Positions 1 through 8,607 of a DNA stretch of 64,000 bases are shown here, piece after piece; positions within the stretch are counted from its first letter, which is position 1, and every line of letters starts with the position of its first letter. The stretch is from Aquisphaera giovannonii (GTDB lineage: Bacteria; Planctomycetota; Planctomycetia; Isosphaerales; Isosphaeraceae). A program made the position numbers and the translations under genes. The notes under the pieces were generated by a model. The model was given only the letters and a program-made list of their open reading frames with translations. It had not been told where the DNA came from and ran no database searches. The stretch spans positions 2,294,001-2,358,000 of the forward strand of contig NZ_CP042997.1 in assembly GCF_008087625.1 (NCBI RefSeq), given 5' to 3'.

Positions 1-3000
1 AAGCGCCCGGACGCGCTCGACGTACTCGGCGATCCGACCCGGCTGCACCCGCTCGACGACCGGAAGCAGGGCCGCGGCCAGGTTCGCCGCCGCATTCGGC
101 CCCCACACGCCGCCTCCGCCGAATCCCCGTTCCATGACTCGCGGGAAGGTCCGGAAGGCCTCCTCAAGGAGTTCCCGGGCTGCCGCGGGATCCGTGGAGA
201 ACAGGTCGTCCGCCATCCTCCCGAACGCCAAGCCGCGGAGCACGTCGAGCCTGATCCCCGTCGCGATGCGACGGGCGCGGGCCAGGTCCGCCCGGGCCAT
301 CCGGACGCATACCTTGACTGGGTCGTTGGCGGAGTTGTTCCAGGTCTGGAGACCGAGGAACCGTTCCGCCTCTTCCGGCCGGCTCGCGGCGATCCCGCGA
401 GCGACCGCCCCGCGGAGGTCGTTGAGCTCGCGTTCATCCCCCGCTGCCGGAATTCGACCAAGTGCCGCCTTCAGGTCGATCCGGGCGAGCATGGGCAGGA
501 TGGTCTGGAGGCGCCGCGGCGACGGGGCCGGATCACCTCCGATCGGCACCAGCGCGACGGCCTCGTCGACGATCTTCCCCGCCTGGTCCTTCTCCCCCAG
601 GTCGAGCAGGCGGATTGCCGCCTTGATCAGGAGCGATGCCCGCGTGTCCGGGTCCCCCTCGCGGCGGGCATCAAGGAGGGCCTCGTTCAGGAGCGACTTT
701 CTCAACGCGCCGCGATCGTCCGGCAAGGCGTCGAGGACCTCGAAGCGGGTGTAGCCGCGCCAGAAGTTGTTCGTGATCGTCGGGAGGATGGCCGCCGCAT
801 CCTCCGGTTGCGAGGCCATGATGGAATGCACGGCGGCGATCCGCACCGCGTTGTGGTTCCAGGGCGATTCGTTGGCGAGGCAACGCCGCATCGCGTCCGA
901 GGGATCGATCTTCGTCAGGACTTCCAACCCGCGGCCGAGGAGGTCCGGATCGTGCCCGTCCAGGATGGACTCGCGGAGCGGCTCGATGACTCGGCGGGCG
1001 AGCGCCACCGTCTCCTCGCGGCTCAGGCCGGTCCCTCGCGGCCGGATGGTCCCCTCCGGCGGCTGGTCCTCCCTGCGCAGCCTCATCGTGACGGTGGAGG
1101 CGTCCGGGCCGACATCGTGCCCATGGGCCCGGAACCCGTTCGCCTCGACGAGGAGCCGGGACGCGGCGGGCGGCAATCCGCCGAGCTCGAATCGGCCGTC
1201 CTCCCCGGTCGCCACCACGGTCAGCGGGCCGGGATTTCCCCAGTTCATCACCCGCGCACCGGCTATCGGCTTGCCGGCCGTGTCCGTCACCAAGCCGGCG
1301 ACAGATCGCAGCCGGTCCACTCGAAGGGGGCCGAGGTCCGCGGCGGACTTGCCATCAGACGTGATCTCTCGCGTCCCGGCGATACGGTAGCCCTGCGGAA
1401 CCGCGAACGCGCGGACGGTCGAGCCCGCGGTAAGCGGTAACAAGTGGTGAAAGCGACCCTGCGAATCCGTGGCGAGCGATTGCCTCTTCTGAGACATCGT
1501 CCCGGCCGCGGCGACCGGTCCTGGCTTGCCCAGGAGGTTGGCGATCACGAGGACGGCCGCGTCGGAGACCGGAGTTCCCCGCGTGTCCACCACGGTCCCC
1601 GAGATGGGGACGCTCGCGGTCTCGTCCGCTTGATGGGCATCGAGCCTCAGGACGAGGGGATCCCTGGAGGCGACGTCGAGCGATTCCCATTTCGGCTCGT
1701 CCCCCTCGAGGAGGGCCATGTACCGGTCGATCGGCCCTTCGGGCACGCCGCCGAGGGTGAACTCGCCGTGGTCGTTCGTCTTACCATGACCATGGTGCAA
1801 CGAATCCTGGATCGCCGCGACGGTCGCCCCGGCGACGGGCATCCCTGTGGCGCGGACCAGCTTCCCCTTGATCGTGACCGCGGGGACGGCTTCCAGGGGC
1901 GGCAGGTCGAATACCGCCGTCCCCGAAGTCACGCTGATCGGATCTCGCCTGTCCTCGCGAACCGCCGCGTAATTTCCTTTCATGGCGATGATCTGCATGG
2001 TCAGCATCCCGGGCAGGACATACGCGTCGAACCGGCCTTCCCCGTCGCTGGTCACCGTCTCGCCATGACCGGCGGGCCCGGAATTGCCCACATAGACGGA
2101 AGCCCCGGGGATCGGTTTGCCGGAGCCGTTCAGCCGAATGCTCCCGCGGACCTTGACCGCGGCGACGAGCGGGATGTCGGCCCGTGCGGTCGCGCCGGGT
2201 ATGACCTCGATCGGCTTCTGCCACCAGGGGCGGACCGGCCAGGACGGGTTGACGCGGCAACCGATCGTGAGGTTCCCGGAGGCGATGGCCGGCACGGAGA
2301 ACCGGCCGTCCTCCCCCGTCACGACCTCCGCCGCCCCCTCGGGCGGCATGCCCGTCGGATCGTTCAAGTTGGCCTCGCCCTCGGTGCTGAGATACACGGT
2401 CAGGCCACGCGCGTGTTCCGGCCGATCGGCGACGATCCGGCCCTCGACACGGCCCGCCCTTCGGAACACGATCGTCCTCCTGGCCGGCTCGCTCGCCCTG
2501 TCCACCAGCCGAAATCGCTGGATCCCGTGCTCCTTCGACGCGGCCTGGACCCTGAACAGCCCCTCCCGCGGCACGCCGGGGAGCGACGCGACGCCAGCGG
2601 CATCCGTGACGCCGCGTAGCTCGGCCAGCAGGCCGTGCGGGAGGTAGTTGTACGCCATCGGCGTCTTGAAGTGATGCGGCTCGACGACGACCCCGGCGAG
2701 CGGAAGACCATCCGGCCCCTGGACCCGGAACGACGTGTCGGTCGCGCCGCCCAGGCATAATTCGACGGGGCCTGGCCTACCGTCAAGGATCTCGTAGACG
2801 CTCACGCAGCCGATCGCATGACCGGGAGCATGGGCCCAGACAATCCAGGACTTCTCGTGGATCGGCCTGGAGGCCCAGGAGGCGGGGACGGAGAGCGTGA
2901 ATTGCCCCTCCGCATCCGTCGTCGCGTGGGCCGTCTCCGCGGGCGTCTGGACCATTGTCCAGGGCATCCAGATGCCGGCCCCGGCGATCGGTTTGCCGGC

Positions 3001-3951
3001 CTCGTCCGTGACTCGCCCGGTGACCGCACGGACAGGTTCCTTGCGGATCTCCCCCGCGGCCACGAGACCGATGGCGGCCATCCCAAGGCACGCGGCGACG
3101 CATCCCGTCAGGCCGATCACTCGCCGCAGGGCGGATCGCGTCATGGCCCCGATCACGCCGCGGGCGGCCTCCTCGGCCGCCGAGGAGACGAGGGTCGCCC
3201 CGTCCGCCTTCGTGCCCTTTATCACCGCGCGGGCGGTGCGTTCGGCCAGCTTCTCGAGCAGCATGTCTGAAGCCGCGTCTGCTTGTCGTCCGGCTAGGGC
3301 CACTAGGCCGGCGAGGGCCGCCGCCGGGGCGAGGCCGCGGCGGACGAGTCGCGACCGCAATTTCTCCTTGCCCCGGAGGAGCCGCGTCTGGAGGGTCCGC
3401 AGCGGGCAGGCGAGATCGCGGGCGGCCTGCTCATGGGTCTTGCCCTCGACATAGCAGAGGACGATCGGCGCCCGGTAACGCTCGGGGAGACGGCCCACCT
3501 CGTCGAAGACGCCGTGCAACCCGTCGACGGGCCCCGCCTGGGTCGCCCCGGTGACGGTGCTCCTCGATTCGGCCGCCTCTCGCTCGACGGCCCGGCGCCG
3601 GGCCGCGTCCACTTTCAGATGGCGGGAAACGCGGACGGCGACGCCGAACAGCCAGCTGGCGAGGGCGTCGCGGTCGCGGATCGAGGCGGCCCGGCGGGCC
3701 AGGACGAGGAAGGTGGCCTGACACGCGTCCTCGGCGTCGGCCGCGTCGCCCAGGATCGACCGGCAGACCCGCTCGACCATCGGACCGTGGCGCCGGGCGA
3801 GGGCCTCGAACGCCGAGTGCGCGTCCGCGGGATGGTCGCGGTCCAGGAACCGTTCGAGCAGCTCGCGATCCGAGTCGCGTCCGACCGCGCCGGCCGCGAA
3901 GAGGACGCCGATGTGCCTGGAGCTCTCCGCCGCCATCGCCTGCCGGGTCAT
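1..3951 (-). CDS. ECF sigma factor with membrane segment and carboxypeptidase-regulatory-like extension (partial)
   Basis: The frame is open for 1317 codons from ATG 3951 and runs off the left edge, so the C-terminus is missing. Residues about 30-110 form sigma region 2 (DAEDACQATFLVLARR) and about 145-205 form region 4 (LPERYRAPIVLCYVEGKTHEQAA). A hydrophobic segment follows at about 279-299. After it come repeated beta-sandwich units of the carboxypeptidase regulatory type (VTGRVTDEAGKPIAGA at about 310, RSVAGLVTDTAGKPIAGA later), then an Ala/Leu-rich, probably helical tail. Seen: sigma domains, membrane segment and repeats in one chain. Known: planctomycete ECF factors often carry long C-terminal extensions. 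Inferred: the sigma part is cytoplasmic and tethered to the membrane, and the extension senses something outside. The target regulon cannot be seen. The whole frame is GC-rich and continuous, with no frameshift. Confidence 0.85.
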   Translation of the reverse strand, partial: MTRQAMAAESSRHIGVLFAAGAVGRDSDRELLERFLDRDHPADAHSAFEALARRHGPMVERVCRSILGDAADAEDACQATFLVLARRAASIRDRDALASWLFGVAVRVSRHLKVDAARRRAVEREAAESRSTVTGATQAGPVDGLHGVFDEVGRLPERYRAPIVLCYVEGKTHEQAARDLACPLRTLQTRLLRGKEKLRSRLVRRGLAPAAALAGLVALAGRQADAASDMLLEKLAERTARAVIKGTKADGATLVSSAAEEAARGVIGAMTRSALRRVIGLTGCVAACLGMAAIGLVAAGEIRKEPVRAVTGRVTDEAGKPIAGAGIWMPWTMVQTPAETAHATTDAEGQFTLSVPASWASRPIHEKSWIVWAHAPGHAIGCVSVYEILDGRPGPVELCLGGATDTSFRVQGPDGLPLAGVVVEPHHFKTPMAYNYLPHGLLAELRGVTDAAGVASLPGVPREGLFRVQAASKEHGIQRFRLVDRASEPARRTIVFRRAGRVEGRIVADRPEHARGLTVYLSTEGEANLNDPTGMPPEGAAEVVTGEDGRFSVPAIASGNLTIGCRVNPSWPVRPWWQKPIEVIPGATARADIPLVAAVKVRGSIRLNGSGKPIPGASVYVGNSGPAGHGETVTSDGEGRFDAYVLPGMLTMQIIAMKGNYAAVREDRRDPISVTSGTAVFDLPPLEAVPAVTIKGKLVRATGMPVAGATVAAIQDSLHHGHGKTNDHGEFTLGGVPEGPIDRYMALLEGDEPKWESLDVASRDPLVLRLDAHQADETASVPISGTVVDTRGTPVSDAAVLVIANLLGKPGPVAAAGTMSQKRQSLATDSQGRFHHLLPLTAGSTVRAFAVPQGYRIAGTREITSDGKSAADLGPLRVDRLRSVAGLVTDTAGKPIAGARVMNWGNPGPLTVVATGEDGRFELGGLPPAASRLLVEANGFRAHGHDVGPDASTVTMRLRREDQPPEGTIRPRGTGLSREETVALARRVIEPLRESILDGHDPDLLGRGLEVLTKIDPSDAMRRCLANESPWNHNAVRIAAVHSIMASQPEDAAAILPTITNNFWRGYTRFEVLDALPDDRGALRKSLLNEALLDARREGDPDTRASLLIKAAIRLLDLGEKDQAGKIVDEAVALVPIGGDPAPSPRRLQTILPMLARIDLKAALGRIPAAGDERELNDLRGAVARGIAASRPEEAERFLGLQTWNNSANDPVKVCVRMARADLARARRIATGIRLDVLRGLAFGRMADDLFSTDPAAARELLEEAFRTFPRVMERGFGGGGVWGPNAAANLAAALLPVVERVQPGRIAEYVERVRAL

Positions 3952-3989
3952 CGCGTGGCCTCCGCCAACCGGGCCGGATCATCGGTCAT
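3948..3989 (-). other. Short upstream ORF overlapping the sigma factor start (ATGA)
   Basis: A 13-codon frame starts at ATG 3989. Its TGA stop overlaps the ATG of the ECF sigma gene as ATGA. This could be a leader peptide giving translational coupling, or chance. No clear ribosome binding site was identified for it. Confidence 0.25.
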
Positions 3990-4040
3990 GATCCCATGGT
4001 GCCCGGGGCGGCGTCGGCCTGCTTCAAAAATCCTCGACGC

Positions 4041-5363
4041 TCAGCAGAATGGCTTGAAGGCGCGACGCATCGACGCGGCGTCGGGGAACCGCTCCTTCGG
4101 CTCGCGGGCCAGGCACTTCTCGATGACCGCGGCCAGTTCGCGGGGGATGTCCCGCCGGCGCTGGAGGATGGGGACGGGCCTCTCCTCGAGGAGCATCCGG
4201 ATCAGGTCTCCGCCGCCCGCCGGCTCGTCGTAGATGTAATTCTGCGTCAACATGTAATAGAGCGTGGCGGCCGTCGAGTAGAGGTCCGCCAGCGGCGTGA
4301 CGGTCTTGAAGTCGAGCATCTGCTCCGGGGGCATGAAGGGGATCGTCCCCCGCATCTCGCCGGAGAAGGTCAGGCCGGAGAGGCCCACGCCGCGGAAGCT
4401 CTTGGCGAGGCCGAAGTCCGAGATCTTGGCGATCAGGCCGTCCTCATTCCGCGTGATGAGGATGTTCTCCGGCTTGATGTCGCGATGGACGAACCCCATG
4501 CGATGGGCCTGCTCCAGCCCCTTGAGGACCTGGCAGATCAGGCGGCAGGCCTGGTTGACGGGATACGGGCCGCCCTGCTCGTTGACCAGGGCCTCCAGGT
4601 TCGTGCCCGCCACGAGCTCCATCGCGAACCAGAACTGGCCGCGGGTCATGCCCTGCTCGTACCATTCCACGATGTTCGGGTGCCGCAGGCGGCTGATCAC
4701 CGACATCTCGCGATAGAACCGGTCGATCGCGGTCCGCGTGGTCGCCGTCTCGGGCATGATCAGCTTGAGGGCCGCCATCTGGCCCGTCTGATTGTGCCGC
4801 GCCTGGTAGACGATGCCCATCGCCCCGCGTCCGATCTCCCGCAGGGTCGTGTAGTGAGGGACCGGCTGCGGCAGCGCGCCGGACTCGGCCCGGCAGAGCG
4901 GGCACCACCACTCGACGACTTCCGTGGCCTCGCCGCTCACCGGGCCGGTCACCGTCACGTCCATCGGCGCGGCGACCCCGCAGCCCGAGCAACGGATCGC
5001 GGCGATCCCGCCCTCTTCCCCGGGGCGTCCCGCCACCGCCCCGCCGGATTCGCTCGTGGCGGAACCCAGCTCCACCCTCACGCGGAAGAGGCTCTGCCCC
5101 GCCGCGATCACGTCCCCGGACGCCAGCCTCGCCCGCGAGACCCTCTCGTTGTTCACGAAGGTCCCGTTCGTGCTCCCCAGGTCGCGCAGCTCGCAGATCG
5201 GCGGGTTGATCTCGATCATGAAGTGGTCACGCGACAGCGCCATGTCGTCGGACATCGGGCAATGCACGAACCGGGACCGGCCCACGATGAAGGTGTCGTG
5301 GCGGTCGAACGTGAAGGAACGACCCTTGCGCGGGCCCTGGAGAACTTCGAGGATCACTCGCAT
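4041..5363 (-). CDS. FHA domain-zinc ribbon-Ser/Thr protein kinase
   Basis: A cytoplasmic signalling kinase of about 440 residues. Counting from the chosen start (ATG 5363), an FHA domain occupies about 1-100 (IVGRS, SRDHFMIE, LGSTNGTFVNN). Two CxxC pairs at C125/C128 and C154/C157 look like a zinc ribbon. A Hanks-type kinase follows from about 172 with glycine loop IGRGAMG, ATP lysine K200 (AALKLI), HRDIKPEN at 293-300 and DFG at 316. All catalytic residues are present. An in-frame ATG at 5447 would add 28 residues without homology to the FHA fold, so the inner start is preferred. No transmembrane segment is visible. It lies just upstream of the ECF sigma gene on the same strand, but a functional link is only inferred. 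FHA domains bind phosphothreonine, so autophosphorylation may recruit partners or self-regulate. Confidence 0.9.
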   Translation of the reverse strand: MRVILEVLQGPRKGRSFTFDRHDTFIVGRSRFVHCPMSDDMALSRDHFMIEINPPICELRDLGSTNGTFVNNERVSRARLASGDVIAAGQSLFRVRVELGSATSESGGAVAGRPGEEGGIAAIRCSGCGVAAPMDVTVTGPVSGEATEVVEWWCPLCRAESGALPQPVPHYTTLREIGRGAMGIVYQARHNQTGQMAALKLIMPETATTRTAIDRFYREMSVISRLRHPNIVEWYEQGMTRGQFWFAMELVAGTNLEALVNEQGGPYPVNQACRLICQVLKGLEQAHRMGFVHRDIKPENILITRNEDGLIAKISDFGLAKSFRGVGLSGLTFSGEMRGTIPFMPPEQMLDFKTVTPLADLYSTAATLYYMLTQNYIYDEPAGGGDLIRMLLEERPVPILQRRRDIPRELAAVIEKCLAREPKERFPDAASMRRAFKPFC

Positions 5364-5813
5364 CGATTCATTCCGCGGCTCGTTTATCCCTCGACCCTGG
5401 GGCGTCGCACGACTCGGCAATGTTCCTGATTGCATGAGACCTGCCATCGCGCGTCACGCGACCCTCGCTTCTGCCTCAGTGGATCCTATCAGTGAGTACG
5501 TCGAACGGCCCCCTGTCGTGGCAGAGAAATCCCTAGTTCGGCACCGCAGCGGGCAGAGATCGACCACCGATGTATGAGGCAATGAGGCTTCCGGCATGGG
5601 AAGGGGAGATTGGGGAGGCATCACCCCTCGCGGATTCCGGCACGATACAGATAGTATGCGCACGGCTAGTGGCCCGGAGCGAACTACCCGAAATTCGCCC
5701 GCGGCGCGTATCATGTGTGAATGAATGCCTTTTGTGCGCCGCGGCCTTGGCGTGGAGCGATAAGGCCCCGCAGGCTTGCCCGGGGCCGACTCACCAGCAG
5801 CGAGAGGGGAATG
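5364..5813. other. Intergenic region between divergent kinase and psuG genes
   Basis: About 450 bases between divergent genes. It should hold promoters for both, but I see no convincing -35/-10 pair. A GAGAGGGGA ribosome binding site sits at its right end just before psuG. Confidence 0.4.
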
Positions 5814-6788
5814 ATGAGCGGGGACCGTCCCTGGATCTCCGGACCTCCGAGGGGCGAAGCGTCCGGCGGGCCGATCGTCGTGCTGGAATCGACGGTCATC
5901 GCCCAGGGCCTGCCGTGGCCGGAGAACCTCGAGATGGCCGCGGCGATGGAGGGGGCGGTCCTCGCGGCCGGGGCCAGGCCCGCGACCGTCGGCGTACTCG
6001 ATGGCCGGGCCCGCATCGGTTTGGACGGCGTCGATCTCGAGCGGCTCGCGCGGCCGGCCGGCGACGATCCCCGGGCCGAGGGGAAGGACCGGGAGGGCCT
6101 CGATGGCCGGCGCATCCGGAAGGCGAATCGCCGCGATCTCTCGGCCGTTCTGGCCGCCGGAGGCTCGGCCGCGACGACGGTCTCGGCGACCCTCTGGCTG
6201 GCGCGGAGGTACGGATTGGATCCCTGCGTCATGGCGACGGGAGGGCTCGGCGGTGTCCATCGCGGCGCGGGGATAAGCTTCGACGTATCGACCGACCTGG
6301 ATGAACTCGCCCGCGCCGATGGCTGCCTGGTCGTCTGCTCCGGCTTCAAGTCGATCCTCGACATCCCGGCCACGCTCGAGGCGATGGAGACTCGCGGCAT
6401 CGCCATCGTCGGCTATCGTACCGACGAACTCCCCGCTTTCACGACGGCTTCTTCCGGGCTGCCGCTGGAGCACCGGGTCGAGTCTCCCGAGCAGGCGGCC
6501 CGGATCGTTTGGATGCACAGGCGCATGTGCGTGCCGGGTGCGGTGGTCCTGGTGCAGCCCGTGCCGGAAGAGGATGCGATCGACCGGGAGGAGATGGAGC
6601 AGGTCCTGACCGAGGCCCTCGCCGAGGCCACCAGGGCGGGGATCACCGGCAAGGCGATCACCCCTTTCCTGCTCGGCCGCATCAGCCAGGGCACGGCCGG
6701 GAAGAGCCTCCGCGCCAACATGTCGTTGCTCGTGTCCAATGCCCGGCTGGCGGGCGAGATTGCCGTCGCGTTGTCCGCCGGATCGTGA
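5814..6788 (+). CDS. psuG: Pseudouridine-5'-phosphate glycosidase
   Basis: A 324-residue protein of the PsuG/indigoidine synthase A family (E. coli PsuG is 312 residues). It reversibly cleaves pseudouridine 5'-phosphate into uracil and ribose 5-phosphate in pseudouridine salvage. Family signatures visible: VVLESTVIAQGLPWPEN near the N-terminus, GARPATVGVLDGRARIGL, the GGSAATTVSATLWLA stretch, MATGGLGGVHRGA, and a C-terminal segment with GKAITPFLLGRI. ATG 5814 is chosen over 5811 and 5721 because GAGAGGGGA at 5802-5810 gives normal spacing and the family fold begins soon after. No psuK kinase or nucleoside transporter lies next to it. It ends 4 bases before a convergent gene, leaving no room for a terminator. 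Confidence 0.9.
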   Translation: MSGDRPWISGPPRGEASGGPIVVLESTVIAQGLPWPENLEMAAAMEGAVLAAGARPATVGVLDGRARIGLDGVDLERLARPAGDDPRAEGKDREGLDGRRIRKANRRDLSAVLAAGGSAATTVSATLWLARRYGLDPCVMATGGLGGVHRGAGISFDVSTDLDELARADGCLVVCSGFKSILDIPATLEAMETRGIAIVGYRTDELPAFTTASSGLPLEHRVESPEQAARIVWMHRRMCVPGAVVLVQPVPEEDAIDREEMEQVLTEALAEATRAGITGKAITPFLLGRISQGTAGKSLRANMSLLVSNARLAGEIAVALSAGS

Positions 6789-6792
6789 TTCG

Positions 6793-8184
6793 TCACCCCC
6801 ACCGGCGCATCCAACGACGCCCGGGCTTCGTTCCCGCGAGCATCGCCAGGAGTGCGGGGAGCGCCAGCGGGCCCGGCTCCGGGACGGCGGCGGGCAGCGG
6901 CCCCGCGGTGATGCCGGGGAGCGTCCCGGCGATGACGCTCGCGTCGGTGACGACGGAGTCCGGGAGCCTGGGAGTCGGTATCGCGAGGCCGACATCCGCC
7001 GGCAGGGCCGTCGCGACCGAGGATGTCGGGGCCGTCGGTGCTGCCATCCCGGCCGCAAGCGAGGCCGGAGGAGCACCCGGCGTCGTCGCGACCGGCACCG
7101 TGGAGGCGGCCAGGGCGAGCATCGCGCCGCGGAGGAGCGGCGAGTCGCCCGCGGGCGAGATCGATGCGTTCGCCGTGGCGGCGGGCGTGGCCGTCGTGGC
7201 GGCCCCCTGAGTGCCGAGCCCGGACACGTCCTGGGGCTGGGAGGCCCCCGAGTTCGTCGTCGAAGGCGAGATCGTCCCCCCGATCGTCTGGCTCAGGAGG
7301 GGGAGCGCAAGGACCTGCGCCACGACAGTCGCCCCTTGGGATGGCGCGGACGGGGCTGCCGTTCCGACGGCCGTGGCCGCCGAGCCCGCGGGCGACGGCA
7401 CGGTGGCTCCCGGGGCGGCCGCGCCCTGGCCGGTCGAGGGAGATGCCGTCACGGCCGGAGCCGCGACCGGCTGGCCCGACGATGAGGGCAACGTCGAGGC
7501 CGATGAGCCGCCGCCGGTCGCCGCGGGGCTCGAGGCCGATTCCCCCGGCGTGCCCCCCTGGGCCTGGGGCGAGGCGGCCGTCGCGATGGACGCAGCCGCC
7601 GACGTCCCGCCCTGAGGCTGGGCTGGAACCGGGGCGGCCGTCGAGGTCGATACGCCGGGACCTGGCTGAGGATGGGAGGCCGAGGCCTGGGAGTTCGCAG
7701 GGCCGCGAGACGGCCCTCCGTCGGCGAGCAAACGGGGGGGCGTCGCCGCGGGCACGGGACTCGCCTCCCCGGTCGCATTCGAGACGGGCGATGCAACCGC
7801 CGGCAGGGCCGTGGCCTGCTGCAAGGCCTGGTCGGGGACGGCCAGGGGATTCGTGGCAGGCGGCAAAGACGCGGTCGCCTCGGCGCCTCGTTCGGCGGCC
7901 CCGGCCCTCGGCGGAGCGTCCGAGGGGAGGGGGGCCGCGTTCGACGATGCGGTTCGGCTCGCGAATGCCGGGCCGCCGGCGCCTTCAGGCCCGGACGGCA
8001 CCGCCGCGTCGGTTGGCCGTGCGGACGCGGCAGGGCGGGGCTCGCCGGGCGGGCGGCCCGTCGACGCGGGCGACTCGAGGCGGTGGAGGATGATGGGGGC
8101 GCCGAGGGACGGTCCTGCGACGGCCATCGCCGACGCCGCCAGCGCGATGTTGGCCCATCCGAGGGGAAGGATTCTTGGCGTCAC
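6793..8184 (-). CDS. PEP-CTERM sorted low-complexity secreted protein
   Basis: A 463-residue exported protein made almost entirely of Ala, Pro, Ser, Gly and Thr, with no recognisable enzyme domain. GTG 8184 is chosen because AACAAGGAGGAGCC lies just upstream. The N-terminus (ILPLGWANIALAASAMAVAG) is a signal peptide. The C-terminus reads VPEPGPLALPALLAMLAG, then a basic end (RRWMRRWG), which fits a PEP-CTERM signal: PEP motif, hydrophobic span, Arg cluster. Known: such proteins are processed by an exosortase and often need extracellular polysaccharide. No exosortase lies in this window. The central region looks like a stalk or surface-coat filler. The repetitive composition means homology will be weak. 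Confidence 0.75.
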   Translation of the reverse strand: MTPRILPLGWANIALAASAMAVAGPSLGAPIILHRLESPASTGRPPGEPRPAASARPTDAAVPSGPEGAGGPAFASRTASSNAAPLPSDAPPRAGAAERGAEATASLPPATNPLAVPDQALQQATALPAVASPVSNATGEASPVPAATPPRLLADGGPSRGPANSQASASHPQPGPGVSTSTAAPVPAQPQGGTSAAASIATAASPQAQGGTPGESASSPAATGGGSSASTLPSSSGQPVAAPAVTASPSTGQGAAAPGATVPSPAGSAATAVGTAAPSAPSQGATVVAQVLALPLLSQTIGGTISPSTTNSGASQPQDVSGLGTQGAATTATPAATANASISPAGDSPLLRGAMLALAASTVPVATTPGAPPASLAAGMAAPTAPTSSVATALPADVGLAIPTPRLPDSVVTDASVIAGTLPGITAGPLPAAVPEPGPLALPALLAMLAGTKPGRRWMRRWG

Positions 8185-8607
8185 AGGCTCCTCCTTGTTG
8201 TGAGGCCGGGTTGTGTCGCGGCGAGGCCCCGGGGCGTCGTCCGCCGGCATTCGGCCGGCCGGGACGACGGATCGCCGCGAGTGTCGGGACGATATTCGCC
8301 GTCGCCCCCCACGTCAATGACAAAAACTTATATGGTCATGGTGGATACCATCACCCATCCCGCCCCGCGCGCGAGGCGCCGTGCGAGGGAGGTGGGGCCG
8401 GGCCGGCGACGGCGGCGGGCGGGAAAGTCGCCCTCGGTGGGGGATGGGATACGACCGTCAGCATCGCCAGGTCCGTTTCTCGGGCCCTCGCGTCTCGTTG
8501 GCGGGCCCCGCCGGGATGTGATACGCTACGCTGGACGCCGGTTCATCGGAAGAATTGGGCGCGGCCGAGGCCGGCGGCACGCGGTCCAGCCCGGAGCGAG
8601 ATCGACG
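8185..8607. other. Intergenic region between divergent PEP-CTERM gene and dnaE
   Basis: A 423-base spacer. A relatively AT-rich patch at about 8316-8358 contains CTTATA and a short inverted repeat (ATGGT-GGAT-ACCAT). It may include the promoter of the PEP-CTERM gene or an operator, but no -35 box at proper spacing is clear. No gene is seen in it. Confidence 0.35.

Noticed and set aside
1444-2619. Long forward frame of 391 codons
   Set aside because: It is antisense to the sigma factor gene; no homology, high-GC shadow.
7672-8607. Upstream extension of dnaE by 312 codons
   Set aside because: It overlaps the PEP-CTERM gene antisense and has no homology; the PHP domain starts at 8608.
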